A stretch of 64,000 bases of DNA, from positions 3,596,001 through 3,660,000 of the forward strand of contig NZ_CP154826.1 in NCBI RefSeq assembly GCF_039613825.1, given 5' to 3'. This document shows positions 1-9,433 of this stretch, one piece after another. The stretch's first letter is position 1; every line of letters starts with the position of its first letter. The position numbers and the translations under genes are program-made. Below the pieces are notes generated by a model, which saw only the letters and a program-made list of their open reading frames with translations, searched no databases and had not been told where the DNA came from. The DNA comes from Diaminobutyricibacter sp. McL0608. Its GTDB lineage: Bacteria > Actinomycetota > Actinomycetes > Actinomycetales > Microbacteriaceae.

Positions 1-56
1 CCCACTGCATGTCGGCGTCGCGGAGACCCGAGCCGGGCATCCGCTTCTGAGAGTGG

Positions 57-392
57 ATGAAGTCGGGAAATTTCATTCCGTCGCGGACGAAGAACACCGG
101 GGTGCTCTCGAAGCTTCAGATCGGCGACGAGATCTACATCCAGACGAAAGCCGGCTGGTACACGTATGTCTTCAGGAATTTCCAGTTTGTCCAGCCCAAG
201 GCCGTCGACGTGCTGCTGCCCGTTCCCGCCCATCAGCGGACCATTGCTCGGGACAGGCTGATCACCATCACGACCTGCAATCCGCCGTTCCACGCTGCGG
301 AGCGACTGATCGCCTACGGATCGTTCCAGTCCTGGCAGCGACCCACCGACATCCCCGCACCGATCGCCTCGATCGTGAACGCGCAGAATTGA
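57..392 (+). pseudogene. Class E sortase, C-terminal catalytic part
   Basis: Transpeptidase that anchors surface proteins carrying an LAxTG signal to the cell wall. The visible 111 residues match the C-terminal half of class E sortases: the GDEIYIQTKAGWYTY strand, then the TITTC motif with the catalytic cysteine (about residue 74) and the arginine in AERLIAYG (about 83). The catalytic histidine and the membrane anchor should lie upstream, but this frame is closed by TGA at 48-50, so the protein cannot simply continue to the window edge in this frame. A frameshift close to position 50 or a decayed gene would explain this. The LALTG protein 800 bases downstream is its probable substrate. Family is clear; intactness is not. 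Confidence 0.6.
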
Positions 393-412
393 CCTGCGGA
401 AACGGAGTCCCC

Positions 413-571
413 ATGTACGGCGCATTCTGGCGCATCCTCCCCGGGCCCGCCTGGGTCCGGGTCCTCGCGATCATCGTTGTCGTCACGATCGTTCTCTTCT
501 CATGCGTGACCTGGGTCTTCCCCTGGATCGACAGCATGCAGAGCGCCGGAGAGGGAACGGTGGGGCAATGA
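413..571 (+). CDS. Small membrane protein downstream of sortase
   Basis: A 52-residue protein with one hydrophobic helix (about residues 15-38) after the short N-terminal motif FWRILPGPAWVRV. It starts 20 bases after the sortase stop and its stop overlaps the next start (ATGA at 568-571), so it is translated as part of the same unit. Small proteins of this kind, with an LPGP motif before a single helix, are familiar to me next to actinobacterial sortase genes, but I know of no assigned function. Confidence 0.6.
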   Translation: MYGAFWRILPGPAWVRVLAIIVVVTIVLFSCVTWVFPWIDSMQSAGEGTVGQ

Positions 572-1014
572 AGACGACCACGCTCATCGCCGTGCTCCTG
601 GGAACCGGTTCCCTGATCGGGCTGGCGGGGTGCGCGGCTCCCGTCCCGGAAGAGCCCATTGCCACGCCGGCCTACTCCGCGAGCCCCGCGCCTACTCCGA
701 CGAAGACTCCGCTCGGGGTCAAACACGCCCTTTTCGACGAGACCAACCTGCGCACCAGCAACACCTCCCCCACCGGGGCGGCCTTCCTGGCTGGGCTGGA
801 GGCGGCGGGCTTCGCCGCCGACACGCTCGAAGTAACCACCGACGTGACGAGCGTCGGACTCAAGTCGCCCTCCATCCAGTTCGCAGCTCTCGTGGATTCG
901 ACCTGTCTGATCGGCCAGTACGGGCCGAACGGCACCGGCTACCGCAGCATCACGGCCGCGCCGATCTCGACCGGCCGCTGCCTCATCGGTGCGCCTGGCG
1001 GTCCATCGGCCTGA
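568..1014 (+). CDS. Lipoprotein, DUF6993-like
   Basis: A 148-residue secreted lipoprotein. The N-terminus MKTTTLIAVLLGTGSLIGLAGC is a type II signal with lipobox LAGC; a Pro/Thr/Ser-rich linker follows (to about residue 50), then a compact domain with two cysteines (DSTCLIGQYG and GRCLIGAPGG). The FLAGLEAAGFAADTLEV...CLIGQYGP layout resembles DUF6993 lipoproteins of Microbacteriaceae (family assignment from memory). The start overlaps the preceding stop by four bases, which fixes the start and couples it to the sortase-linked small protein. Function unknown. Confidence 0.7.
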   Translation: MKTTTLIAVLLGTGSLIGLAGCAAPVPEEPIATPAYSASPAPTPTKTPLGVKHALFDETNLRTSNTSPTGAAFLAGLEAAGFAADTLEVTTDVTSVGLKSPSIQFAALVDSTCLIGQYGPNGTGYRSITAAPISTGRCLIGAPGGPSA

Positions 1015-1161
1015 AACCGCATACAAGCTCATTGATCCGTTTCGCGTTATGAAACGCGCTTGCCAATGTCCATTCGGGTAGAACGCTGCATTCGGTGACC
1101 TCATCGGCAATCGGGCCGAGGTGTCCCCGTGCGCTCTGGCGTTCCCGACCGGAGGCAAGAA

Positions 1162-3798
1162 ATGAACGACAGTACGAGGTCAGCCCTCGCCCATCCACGC
1201 CGGCGAACATCGCACGGGAGGCAGATGATCGGCGCTGTCACGGCGGTGGCCCTAACGCTCGCGACAGCGCTTGCCGGCGCCATCCCGGCATCTGCTGCCA
1301 CGGGTTCGGTCACGACAGGGATGATCACCCTTGACGGCTCCAGCCCGATCAAGTCGATCGCAGTCAACGCTGAACTGCGGTCACAGCTCAACTCATCCGA
1401 CCCGTCGCTCGGGTTCGCGTACTTCAATGGAGAACAGGGTGGGGCGTCCGGCACAGCTGTCTGGGCCGTCCTGCCCGACAACACTTTGACGGTCACCACG
1501 AATGCCGTCCAGACGTTCGGGGGGACGGGCACGCCGGCAGATCCATTCTGGATTCAGACGACGCGGACAGGGGACAGTGCCGCGGTCACCAAGCGCGATT
1601 CCTATGTCCTCGGCGATGACTTCGTGAAGACGGAACTGAGCTATGCGAACCTTTCGGCGACATCGGCGAATGTCGCCTTGAACTCGTATGCCGACTGCAT
1701 GCTGAGCGGATCGGACGTGGGGGTGAGCGAAGTCGTCGAGGGGAGGGCTTCGTGCAAGGCGACGGCCACCGGTCCGTACATCTCGTTCGTGTCGGCTGAA
1801 CCGGATGCGACCTTCGCGGCCGGCCAATACACCGACGTGGCCCAACGTGCGGTGGCCTACGCACCGCTTCCGAACGGTTGCGTCCCCGTCACTGCATGCA
1901 CCGATCCGTTCGACAACGGCATGGCCGTATCTTTCCGCGTTTCGGCTGCGCCTGGCGAGACCGTGACGAAGACGTACTACTCCACCTACTCGGCAACCCT
2001 CGCTCTGGCGAAAATCGTGCCCGCTGTGTCAGTCTCACCATCGAATCTTTTCGTAGGCGACGACGTCGTCTTTTCGCTGAGCCTCACCAACGAGGGCCCC
2101 TCCGACGCCACCAACTCCAGGGCGATTTTCCGGCTCCCCCAGGGGTTCGCATTCACAAGGGCTTCCGGTGACGGCACGTATGACAGCGCCACCGGAACGT
2201 GGTCAGTCGGCGACCTGTCGCTCAGCGCCGGGTCGAACATCCAGATCACTGCACGCGCCACAGCCGCTGGCCAATTCTCCGCGGGAATCGCATCCGCCGG
2301 ATCCGACGTGATGAATCCAGCGCCGTGCAGCACCATGGGCGGCCCCAACTGCGGCGCAGTTCAGACGCTCACGGTGAACCAGGCCCTCGATCTCTCACGG
2401 TCGACCCTCGACCTGACCCCGACAACAGCCGTCGCAGACGGCGCCTCGTTCGCGACCGCGACGGTTCGGCTCTTCGACACCGTCGGCGACCCCCTCACCG
2501 CTCCACACACGGTCACTGTCTCGTCCGGCATCGGTACCGTGGGTACCGTCAGCCGTAACGCCGATGGCTCATACAGCGCACAGGTGAGTTCGACTGCTCT
2601 CGGTCAGGGAACCGTTGCATTCACTGTCGATGGCGCGACCGGTCCGGTGACCAAGCAGATCAGCTTCGTCGCGGGTGCTGCCGACCTCGCGAAGTCGACG
2701 ATGTCGGTGAGCAGCGGAACCCGCGTCGCTGACGGCGTCGAGACCCACACGATCACCGCCTTGATCAAGGATGCCTCGGGCCATCCTGTCCTCGCGCAGT
2801 CGAGTGCTCTCACGGCCGGAACGACATCATCCTTGGGTCGGGGCGCCATCACCTCGTTCAGTGAAACCACACCGGGTACCTACGTGGCGTCGATCACCTC
2901 GACGGTCTCCGGACCGAAGAACATCTCGGTCGCACTTGGCGGAGCAGACCTCAACCCGTCCGGAAACGTTACGGCGAACTTTGTCGCCGGCGAAGCCGAT
3001 CTTGCCGACCCGGGCACCCGGTTCAGTGTCTCGGGGGGAGCGAAGGTCGTCGGGGCCGAGACCCACAAGGTCACTGTGACCCTGGTCGACGCGGAAGGCA
3101 ATAACGTCGACGGTCAGGCCGGCGCGCTGACCGCTGCGACCACAGAGGAGCTCGGCCTCGGAGGAGTCGGATCCTTCACGGAGATCTCGCCGGGCACGTA
3201 CACGGCTGACATCGCATCGACCGTGGCCGGGCCGAAGTCGATGACCGTGAAACTGGGCGACCGCGAAATCACTGGTGGCGCGAATACAGTGGCGGGGTTC
3301 ATCGCGGGTGCCGTCGATCCGGCCAACAGCGACACCGGGTTCACAGTGTCTTCGGATCCGCGCATGATCCCCGATGGGACCCATGAAGTGACCGTGACCC
3401 TTGCGGACCGGTTCGGGAACCCGGTGGCCGGCGCAGCCGACCTGCTTTCGGGAACCAGCTCTGAGAGCCTCGGCACTGGTGCGATCTCGGTCTTCGAAGA
3501 AGACCCGGATGCCCTGGGCATCTACCACGCGACGGTGACGTCATCCGTCGCCGTGGTGGCTGTGATCGCGATCACGCACGACGGCACCGCTCTCGTGGCG
3601 CGGGGCAACGCTGAGGCGCGATTCGTCGCGGACATCGCATCCGTCGTGACGCCGCCTTCACCGACGCCCACCCTGACCGAAGGGCTGGCTCTGACCGGCT
3701 CAGAGGTATATCTGCCGGCCGGAATCGCTGCGTCTGCGATTCTCCTCGGCGCGCTCGGGCTCCTCTCGATGATTCGCCGACGCAGGCAGCATTCGTAG
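1162..3798 (+). CDS. Large LAxTG-anchored surface protein with Ig-like repeats
   Basis: An 878-residue secreted wall-anchored protein, probably adhesive or structural. The start is chosen at 1162 because GGAGG at 1151-1155 lies six bases upstream. Order: signal peptide ending near ASA; a unique N-terminal region; a DUF11-type repeat (VSPSNLFVGDDVVFSLSLTN, 'TNEGPSDA'); four invasin-like Ig units, each beginning with a variant of DLxxSxxxxS...DG and carrying xVTVTLxDxxGNPV; then LALTG 37 residues from the end, a hydrophobic helix and RRRR. That tail is a class E sortase signal, matching the sortase at the window start. Ligand cannot be read from sequence. Confidence 0.85.
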   Translation: MNDSTRSALAHPRRRTSHGRQMIGAVTAVALTLATALAGAIPASAATGSVTTGMITLDGSSPIKSIAVNAELRSQLNSSDPSLGFAYFNGEQGGASGTAVWAVLPDNTLTVTTNAVQTFGGTGTPADPFWIQTTRTGDSAAVTKRDSYVLGDDFVKTELSYANLSATSANVALNSYADCMLSGSDVGVSEVVEGRASCKATATGPYISFVSAEPDATFAAGQYTDVAQRAVAYAPLPNGCVPVTACTDPFDNGMAVSFRVSAAPGETVTKTYYSTYSATLALAKIVPAVSVSPSNLFVGDDVVFSLSLTNEGPSDATNSRAIFRLPQGFAFTRASGDGTYDSATGTWSVGDLSLSAGSNIQITARATAAGQFSAGIASAGSDVMNPAPCSTMGGPNCGAVQTLTVNQALDLSRSTLDLTPTTAVADGASFATATVRLFDTVGDPLTAPHTVTVSSGIGTVGTVSRNADGSYSAQVSSTALGQGTVAFTVDGATGPVTKQISFVAGAADLAKSTMSVSSGTRVADGVETHTITALIKDASGHPVLAQSSALTAGTTSSLGRGAITSFSETTPGTYVASITSTVSGPKNISVALGGADLNPSGNVTANFVAGEADLADPGTRFSVSGGAKVVGAETHKVTVTLVDAEGNNVDGQAGALTAATTEELGLGGVGSFTEISPGTYTADIASTVAGPKSMTVKLGDREITGGANTVAGFIAGAVDPANSDTGFTVSSDPRMIPDGTHEVTVTLADRFGNPVAGAADLLSGTSSESLGTGAISVFEEDPDALGIYHATVTSSVAVVAVIAITHDGTALVARGNAEARFVADIASVVTPPSPTPTLTEGLALTGSEVYLPAGIAASAILLGALGLLSMIRRRRQHS

Positions 3799-3812
3799 CC
3801 TGCACGCGAGCG

Positions 3813-3849
3813 GACAGGGCCTTCACGCATTCGCCGTGGAGGCCCTGTC
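3813..3849 (+). terminator. Intrinsic terminator-like hairpin after the surface protein
   Basis: GACAGGGCCT (3813-3822) and AGGCCCTGTC (3840-3849) form a perfect 10-bp stem 14 bases after the surface-protein stop; a short pyrimidine run (TCTCTT) follows. It would end the sortase/surface-protein transcript before the dehydrogenase gene. Confidence 0.75.
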
Positions 3850-3951
3850 TCTTCAGCCGCGCTGCTGCACGACCTCGGATGGGGATAGAGGCCCTCTACC
3901 CCGCCCGAGCACCAACGCTCGAGATTAGGTATCAGAAGGAAAGCGACGCAT

Positions 3952-4728
3952 ATGTCCACCATGGAATTTGCAGGAAAGAAGCTCGTCGTGGTCGGCGGCA
4001 CAAGCGGGATGGGATACGCCACGGCCGAGCGAGTAGTAAAGGGCGGGGGTGAAGTTGTGATTATCGGACGCGCCACGCAGAAAACTGCCGCAGCCGTCGA
4101 CTCGTTGAGTCAATACGGATCTGTTGAGGGGATCTCCGCCGATCTCTCTGACCCCGACGATGTCACCCACCTCCGAGAGGAACTGACAAGCAAGCACGCT
4201 GATGCAACACTTCTCGTGAACTCAGCCGGAGTCTTCGCACCCCAGAAATTCCTTGACCACACTGAGTCCGACTACGATCGCTACCTCGGACTCAACCGGG
4301 CCACCTACTTCATCACGCAGACGGTCGTCACGAATATGATCGCGGCCGGCAAGGGCGGCTCCATCGTCAACATTGGGTCCATGTGGGCACATCAGGCGGT
4401 TGCTGCCACCCCCTCTTCCGCATATTCGATGGCGAAGGCGGGCCTCCACTCGCTGACTCAGCACCTCTCGATGGAACTCGCCACCTACGGTATTCGCGTG
4501 AACGCCGTTGCCCCTGCGGTAGTGCGTACACCGATTTATGAGGGATTCATTCCCAAAGATGAGGTGGATGCAGCCATAACAGGCTTCGACTCCTTCCACC
4601 CCATCGGCAGGGTTGGAACTCCCGACGATATCGCCTCCGTCGTGGCTGTTCTCCTCTCCGATTCGGCAGGATGGGTGACCGGCGCCATCTGGAATGCGGA
4701 CGGCGGCGTTATGGCTGGACGGAACTAG
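3952..4728 (+). CDS. Short-chain dehydrogenase/reductase
   Basis: A 258-residue NAD(P)-dependent oxidoreductase of the classical SDR family. Motifs in order: GGTSGMG cofactor loop (residues 15-21), LVNSAG (NNAG equivalent), IVNIGSM with the catalytic serine region, and YSMAK (YxxxK). The end AIWNADGGVMAGRN is typical. Substrate cannot be predicted. It converges on the LuxR-type gene and the two 3' ends overlap by 20 bases (4709-4728). Its A/T content is higher than that of its neighbours in places, but codon use looks normal. Confidence 0.9.
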   Translation: MSTMEFAGKKLVVVGGTSGMGYATAERVVKGGGEVVIIGRATQKTAAAVDSLSQYGSVEGISADLSDPDDVTHLREELTSKHADATLLVNSAGVFAPQKFLDHTESDYDRYLGLNRATYFITQTVVTNMIAAGKGGSIVNIGSMWAHQAVAATPSSAYSMAKAGLHSLTQHLSMELATYGIRVNAVAPAVVRTPIYEGFIPKDEVDAAITGFDSFHPIGRVGTPDDIASVVAVLLSDSAGWVTGAIWNADGGVMAGRN

Positions 4729-7006
4729 GGCGTGGATCACCAGATTCCTGAGCGGTCCACGCTGCAAGTTGGGTTCGCGACGTGAAACCCAGTTTGGCGA
4801 GGCTGTTCGCAACGTGTCCCTCTGCTGTTCGTCTCGATATGACCAATCGGTCGGCTATGTCCTTGTCGGTCAGTCCCTGTCCGACGAGAGAAGCGACCTG
4901 GCTCTCACGTGCGGTCAGCACCCCGGTTGCCCCTGGTCTGGACGCCGATCGAACCGGGAGGGGCGCGTCGAGCGCGTACGCGATTCCCTCGGCAAAGGTG
5001 AGCGATCTGCCCCGGGCGAAGGCGGAGTCATACGTTTGCGCGCCGAGCATTCGCCTCGCCTCGGATTCGATCTCAGCGCGAATCGAAACGCTGCCGGGGT
5101 AGGCGGAGGCGAGGGCACCGGCCGGATTCGGCACGAAGTGTGTGGTCCCAAGAAGGGTCGCCGCCCGGCGGTAGTCCTGAAGGCGTAGTGCCACACTCGC
5201 CAGCAACTCTTCGACCACCCCAACCCCGATGGGGTCATCGAGATTCTGGGTGAGACTCAACGATTGACGCATCAACATCGTTGCATTCCCAAACTCGTTC
5301 CGCCCTGCCGCGTGATTGCCGGCGCCGACCAGGAGAAACGCGGTCTCGTACGAGTCCCCGGCTTCTATCCCCCGATCCACCAGCGCTTCACGCATCCGGG
5401 CCGCGATGTCGGCGTGCCCAACGCGGTCGTGAGCGAGCGAGACCTTCTCTTCGCAGTTCGCCCGCGCGGGAATCAGGTTGGTGCCCCCTTGAACGGCGAG
5501 CGACACTTCGAAGTCGGCGAGGGCTTGTTCCGGATCCCGCGCCATCGAGGCCCGCATGTCGTAGACCCATGCAATGGAGAACCGGTCACCGAACCGTTCT
5601 GCGAGCTCAGCAGCCAGCGCCAAACGCGCAAGCCCCCGGTCTGCGTCTCCCCGGACGACGTCGAGACCACCCTGCAGCGTCATCAGTTGGCTGATCTCCG
5701 GTGTTGGCGGAACGTCGAGGTCGAGAACGCGGGCGGCCCATCGTCCGAACTCGGCGCTGCGCCCGTGCGCCTGCCAGACCACGCGCCACGCGGTCATCAG
5801 CAACGTCGCGGCCCGCGCGCCGTCCCCATCGTCGATACAGAATTCGAGGGCCGCCCGGATGTTCGGCAGGTCCCGTCGTGTCAGGGACAGCCAGTATGCC
5901 TGGTTCGGCCCATACCAGTCGGCCTCGAGTGCAGCCAGGCGGTGCAGATTCCAATCCCGGTGCAGCAACCGCGCCGCCTGGTGTTCCTCTGCCGAAGAGA
6001 TCTCCAGCCCGAACATCCAAACGGTCTCGAGCATGTCGTAATAGGCGACCCCACCTGACTGTCGACGCGTGATGATCGACTTCTCGAGAAGAGATTGAGC
6101 AACATCGAGAGCCGAATCTCCGCCTGGCAAGCCTGCGGTCATCCACTCCGCCGACTCAAGGTCCCACCCTCCGGCAAAAACGGACATGCGACGCCACATC
6201 GTGCGCTCGACCTCTGTACACAACTGATAGCTCCACGCGATGGTCGCACGCAGAGTCCGTTGCCGATCCGGCGCATCCCTGTCCCCCGCAGCAAGAAGCG
6301 CGAGAGGCTCAGCGAGACGATCCAGCATCTGAACCGGCGTCAGCACTGTGACTCGCGCGGCGGCGAGCTCTATCGCCAACGGCAGTCCGTCGAGTCGCCG
6401 ACAGATCTCGGCGATTGCTTTCAGATCGGCAGGCGTAGGGCGAGGCAGGACCGTCGCACAGCGATCCAGGAACAGCGCCACGGCCGGCGGCGTCACCCCC
6501 CGACCCTCTGACGACGTAACGAGAGGTTGCACGACGAAGACCGATTCGGCGCTGATCCGCAGCGCCGCGCGACTCGTCGCCAGAACGGTCATGCCGCGAC
6601 AGTCGTCGAGGATGCGCCGCACGAGTCGAGCGCTTTCATCGACAAGGTGCTCGCAATTGTCCAGCACCAGAAGGCCTCGCTTGGAGGTGAAGTACCGTGA
6701 AAGCGCCTCGTACTCGTCGGGCGAGCGGCTCTGCAGCTCCAGCACCCGGCACACTTCATCTGAAACGAAGCCGGCCGCCACGTCGCTGAGATCGATGAAC
6801 CACGCGCCATCCGCATAGACACGGCTCACGCTCTGCGCAAGCCGGACAGCGAACCGGGTCTTGCCGACCCCGCCCGAGCCGACAAGTGTGAGAAGCCGCG
6901 TCGAACCGAGCGCGGCGCGCGCCGCCGCCAATTCCGCTCTCCGGCCGAGGAACGAGGAATACTCCTGTGGAAATCCGCCGGCGCGGGGCACATCCTGTGT
7001 GCTCAT
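4709..7006 (-). CDS. Large ATPase regulator with LuxR-type DNA-binding end
   Basis: A 765-residue transcriptional regulator. N-terminal nucleotide-binding module: Walker A GSGGVGKT (residues 43-50), Walker B LVLDNCEHL (about 115), then a helical TPR-like middle, and a C-terminal LuxR helix-turn-helix (LTARESQVASLVGQGLTDKD, about 700-757). This matches the actinobacterial ATPase-LuxR regulators related to the LAL/AfsR groups. It stands alone, convergent with the dehydrogenase gene, so its target is not evident. Confidence 0.9.
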   Translation of the reverse strand: MSTQDVPRAGGFPQEYSSFLGRRAELAAARAALGSTRLLTLVGSGGVGKTRFAVRLAQSVSRVYADGAWFIDLSDVAAGFVSDEVCRVLELQSRSPDEYEALSRYFTSKRGLLVLDNCEHLVDESARLVRRILDDCRGMTVLATSRAALRISAESVFVVQPLVTSSEGRGVTPPAVALFLDRCATVLPRPTPADLKAIAEICRRLDGLPLAIELAAARVTVLTPVQMLDRLAEPLALLAAGDRDAPDRQRTLRATIAWSYQLCTEVERTMWRRMSVFAGGWDLESAEWMTAGLPGGDSALDVAQSLLEKSIITRRQSGGVAYYDMLETVWMFGLEISSAEEHQAARLLHRDWNLHRLAALEADWYGPNQAYWLSLTRRDLPNIRAALEFCIDDGDGARAATLLMTAWRVVWQAHGRSAEFGRWAARVLDLDVPPTPEISQLMTLQGGLDVVRGDADRGLARLALAAELAERFGDRFSIAWVYDMRASMARDPEQALADFEVSLAVQGGTNLIPARANCEEKVSLAHDRVGHADIAARMREALVDRGIEAGDSYETAFLLVGAGNHAAGRNEFGNATMLMRQSLSLTQNLDDPIGVGVVEELLASVALRLQDYRRAATLLGTTHFVPNPAGALASAYPGSVSIRAEIESEARRMLGAQTYDSAFARGRSLTFAEGIAYALDAPLPVRSASRPGATGVLTARESQVASLVGQGLTDKDIADRLVISRRTAEGHVANSLAKLGFTSRTQLAAWTAQESGDPRPSSVQP

Positions 7007-7117
7007 CTTTCGAACGCCAACCCTCCCGAAACGCCTACCTTCAGTCTGATCGCCTGACCCCCATCACTCCAATAGACAGAACCGATTGCCAACGCGACAA
7101 GCTCCCAGACTCACGAC

Positions 7118-7267
7118 ACCCACCTGCCGGAAAACCCTGTCATGTACCTGTGCGGACCCATCCCATTCATGAAACACGTTCGCGAGCAGGCAATCACAGC
7201 TGGAGTCCCGGCCAAGAATGTGCACTACGAGGTATTCGGGTCCGACGAATGGGCCGCATCAACATGA
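7118..7267 (+). pseudogene. hmp: 3' remnant of flavohemoprotein (NO dioxygenase)
   Basis: Reading 7118-7267 gives about 49 residues containing MYLCGPIPFMKHVREQ and VHYEVFGSDEWAAST before a TGA. These are the conserved end of Hmp-type flavohemoproteins: the NAD-binding 'YLCGPxxFM' and the terminal 'HYEVFGxDxW'. The globin and FAD domains are absent, because upstream sequence runs straight into the start region of the divergent LuxR gene. It is therefore a relic of a lost gene. Confidence 0.75.
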
Positions 7268-7371
7268 AACGAGGACGTGTACGTCGACCATGACCTTCAC
7301 AACCCGGTGCGTGACGACATCCGGCTGGCCGGAAGCCACCTGATAGGTGATGATGTCGCTCAACGGCAGCC

Positions 7372-7860
7372 TCACCCTGGGACCGCGGTGAAAGCCTGGG
7401 CGGGCGACCCATCGCAGGCGCTGACCGACAGCGGCCCGAACGAGGCGGGAGCTGTCAAGCACAACCCGTTGGATTCGTTGACGAACTGAAAGGCACCCGG
7501 CGATTCAAGCTGAGGTTCCCACCGCTGCGCGGGATTAGAAGGATCGTTGACTTGCACGATCACAGCCCCATCGGGGTCGGCCGCCACGTTGAAGTTCGAG
7601 ACAGCGGTTCGGATCGCGACGAGCGTGCCCGCGAGCGGATCGAGTGTGAACAACTGAAAGTCGGTGCCCGATCCGAAGCAGACGTAGGTGCCGATCGGTG
7701 AGCCGGGAGGCGCGTTCTTTCCGGCCGACACATCGACACACGCATCCTGACCGGACGGCATGAAGCTGTACCAGGAACTACTCAAGGTCGAGAGCGGAAA
7801 CATCCAGGCGCTCGTTACGTCTGAAACAGAAGTGGCCGAAGCGCTGAACGAATGCAGCAC
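7372..7860 (-). pseudogene. 5'-truncated secreted protein with ricin-like beta-trefoil repeats
   Basis: About 162 residues with weak ricin-B-type features: 'CVDVSAGKNAPPGSPIGTYV', FQLFTLD and a final unit GLCLTAPASFGPLSVSACDG followed by PAQAF, where QxF replaces the usual QxW. The frame stays open for another 147 bases upstream (to 8008) without an ATG; only a GTG at 7860 could start it, and there is no signal peptide. I read it as the C-terminal remnant of a larger secreted protein. Alternative: a genuine small protein starting at the GTG. Confidence 0.45.
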
Positions 7861-8007
7861 CAGGCGGGCTGCCAGCTGCGCTTGAAACGACTGGGCTCCA
7901 CTGCTCGACGCCGCTGCCTGACGCGTCGCTACGGAACTTCGGACGCAGTAATTCGATTCACGCCTGAGCGCAGTCGTCGCAGTCTCCCCACTAAGGAGAA
8001 TCCTCGG

Positions 8008-8685
8008 CTACCGGTCGAGCAAGTATGGGATGGTGGGAGCGGGTTCCCCGAACGGGATGAACCAGTCGTCGACGCTCTGTCCGGTTTCTCCAAGAACGCC
8101 TGGGGCTGGCAGGTCGTCGGCGGGTCCGTTGTAGAGGAGCTCGTGCTCGAGATCCTCGAAGAATGCCCCCTCGAGCAGCCCGCGCCAGCCTGGGGCGATA
8201 TCGAGCTCGTGCAGGTCGACGATCACCTCGACCTGGTTCAGCAGCAGTCGGATCGCGAGCTCTTCCGCCACGCATACGGGTGGGATCCACCCGGCCGTGA
8301 GCCGGCCGGTGACCGCGATCGCGGCGGCCAAGAACCGGCGGGTGAACCGGACGTCGTACTGGTCGACCAACGCCGGGGGCAACTCGGGCAGTACCCACAA
8401 CACGTCAGCGTCGAACTGATCGAACTGGTCGATGTCGTCGACGTCGACCGCATCCGCTCGTTCCAGAACGGCAAGGTCACTGAACACGTGATCGACCAGC
8501 ACGATCGACGCCGTCCATAACGCCCCCTGCAACCGGCGCCGGGATCCTTCGGCCCGACGTTGGCCGAGCTCGTCGCCCGGCGCGGCCGTCACATACAGGG
8601 CAAGCACCGAGGCCGCACCCGGCACCCGGTCGGCATCTGTCTCGATTTCGTCCACCCGAGCATCATCCCGCACCTCCACCGTCAC
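8008..8685 (-). CDS. Hypothetical acidic cytoplasmic protein
   Basis: A 225-residue protein of unknown family. I chose the GTG at 8685 because GAGGG lies eight bases upstream; the frame is open further, but that part only mirrors the neighbouring VanY-like gene. It is acidic and rich in Asp/Val (DAVDVDDIDQFDQFDADV) with no signal peptide or membrane helix and no motif I recognise. It lies downstream of the VanY-like lipoprotein gene on the same strand, separated by 128 bases. Confidence 0.5.
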   Translation of the reverse strand: MTVEVRDDARVDEIETDADRVPGAASVLALYVTAAPGDELGQRRAEGSRRRLQGALWTASIVLVDHVFSDLAVLERADAVDVDDIDQFDQFDADVLWVLPELPPALVDQYDVRFTRRFLAAAIAVTGRLTAGWIPPVCVAEELAIRLLLNQVEVIVDLHELDIAPGWRGLLEGAFFEDLEHELLYNGPADDLPAPGVLGETGQSVDDWFIPFGEPAPTIPYLLDR

Positions 8686-8813
8686 TGGCGGTTCCCTCGC
8701 AGGGCCTCGTTCCGTGAGAGCGCTGCCCAGCTCAAGCGCGCGGGAACGGAGCGCGCATCGAGACGAAAGGCTCCCTCTTTCAGAAGCGTCGAGTTTCGCT
8801 GATGACCGCCGTC

Positions 8814-9383
8814 TCAGCCGCGACCGTCTGTGGCCATTGGCGGGCAGGTGCCGCGCGCGGTGGTGAGCAACTCGAAATGCCAGATCTCGTTCGCGTAGGC
8901 CTGGCAGAGACCCCAGCGTGAGCCGAAGCGGTTGAGGAAGTCCATCGCATCTGCTGTCGCTATGTCCACGGCGTGACCGGAGACGTGAGCGGAATCGGTG
9001 CCGCGCCTCACCCATCTCTCTGCTTCCTGTTCGCTGCCGTATTTCTGAACGGCCTGGCCGAAGAGGAAGTCTTGATACTGTTTCGACCGCCACCCGTCGG
9101 TGATCGTTATCGAGATTCCGCGTTCGTCTTCTGCAGCCGTGTCCGCGGATCGGAGGGCCGACAGCAACGCCGGATCCAACCTGGTGATCGCAGGCTTATC
9201 GCTGTTCAGCGTGAGCGTGTCGCCGTTTGGTATGTAGCCGTCAGAGTCGGTGAGCCCGGCCGGGGTCGACACCGGCTGGAGGGTCTCGGCCAGTTTCGGT
9301 CCAGCGACACACGCGGCCAGTGAGACGGTGAGCGCGAGCGCGCTCACGATCACGATGGCGCGGGAGGCGCGGGAGTGTTTCAT
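8814..9383 (-). CDS. VanY-type D-Ala-D-Ala carboxypeptidase lipoprotein
   Basis: A 189-residue peptidase of the M15B family that would trim peptidoglycan stem peptides outside the membrane. The signal ends in lipobox LAAC (Cys about residue 25). Zinc-site motifs are present: TDGWRS, SAHVSGHAVDI (SxHxxGxAxD) and EIWHFE. I chose ATG 9383 because it places the signal correctly; an upstream ATG at 9437 overlaps the preceding stop (ATGA) and could couple translation, adding 18 residues. The pairing with the amidase-domain lipoprotein upstream suggests joint cell-wall remodelling. Confidence 0.85.
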   Translation of the reverse strand: MKHSRASRAIVIVSALALTVSLAACVAGPKLAETLQPVSTPAGLTDSDGYIPNGDTLTLNSDKPAITRLDPALLSALRSADTAAEDERGISITITDGWRSKQYQDFLFGQAVQKYGSEQEAERWVRRGTDSAHVSGHAVDIATADAMDFLNRFGSRWGLCQAYANEIWHFELLTTARGTCPPMATDGRG

Positions 9384-9433
9384 CGGAGCGGTTCCTTCGG
9401 TTCGTCGGACATACGGGGAGTGGGTGTCGCGCG

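Noticed and set aside
8686-9093. N-terminal extension of the hypothetical gene at 8008-8685
   Set aside because: It runs through the VanY-like gene in another frame, is arginine-rich low-complexity and lacks a start signal.
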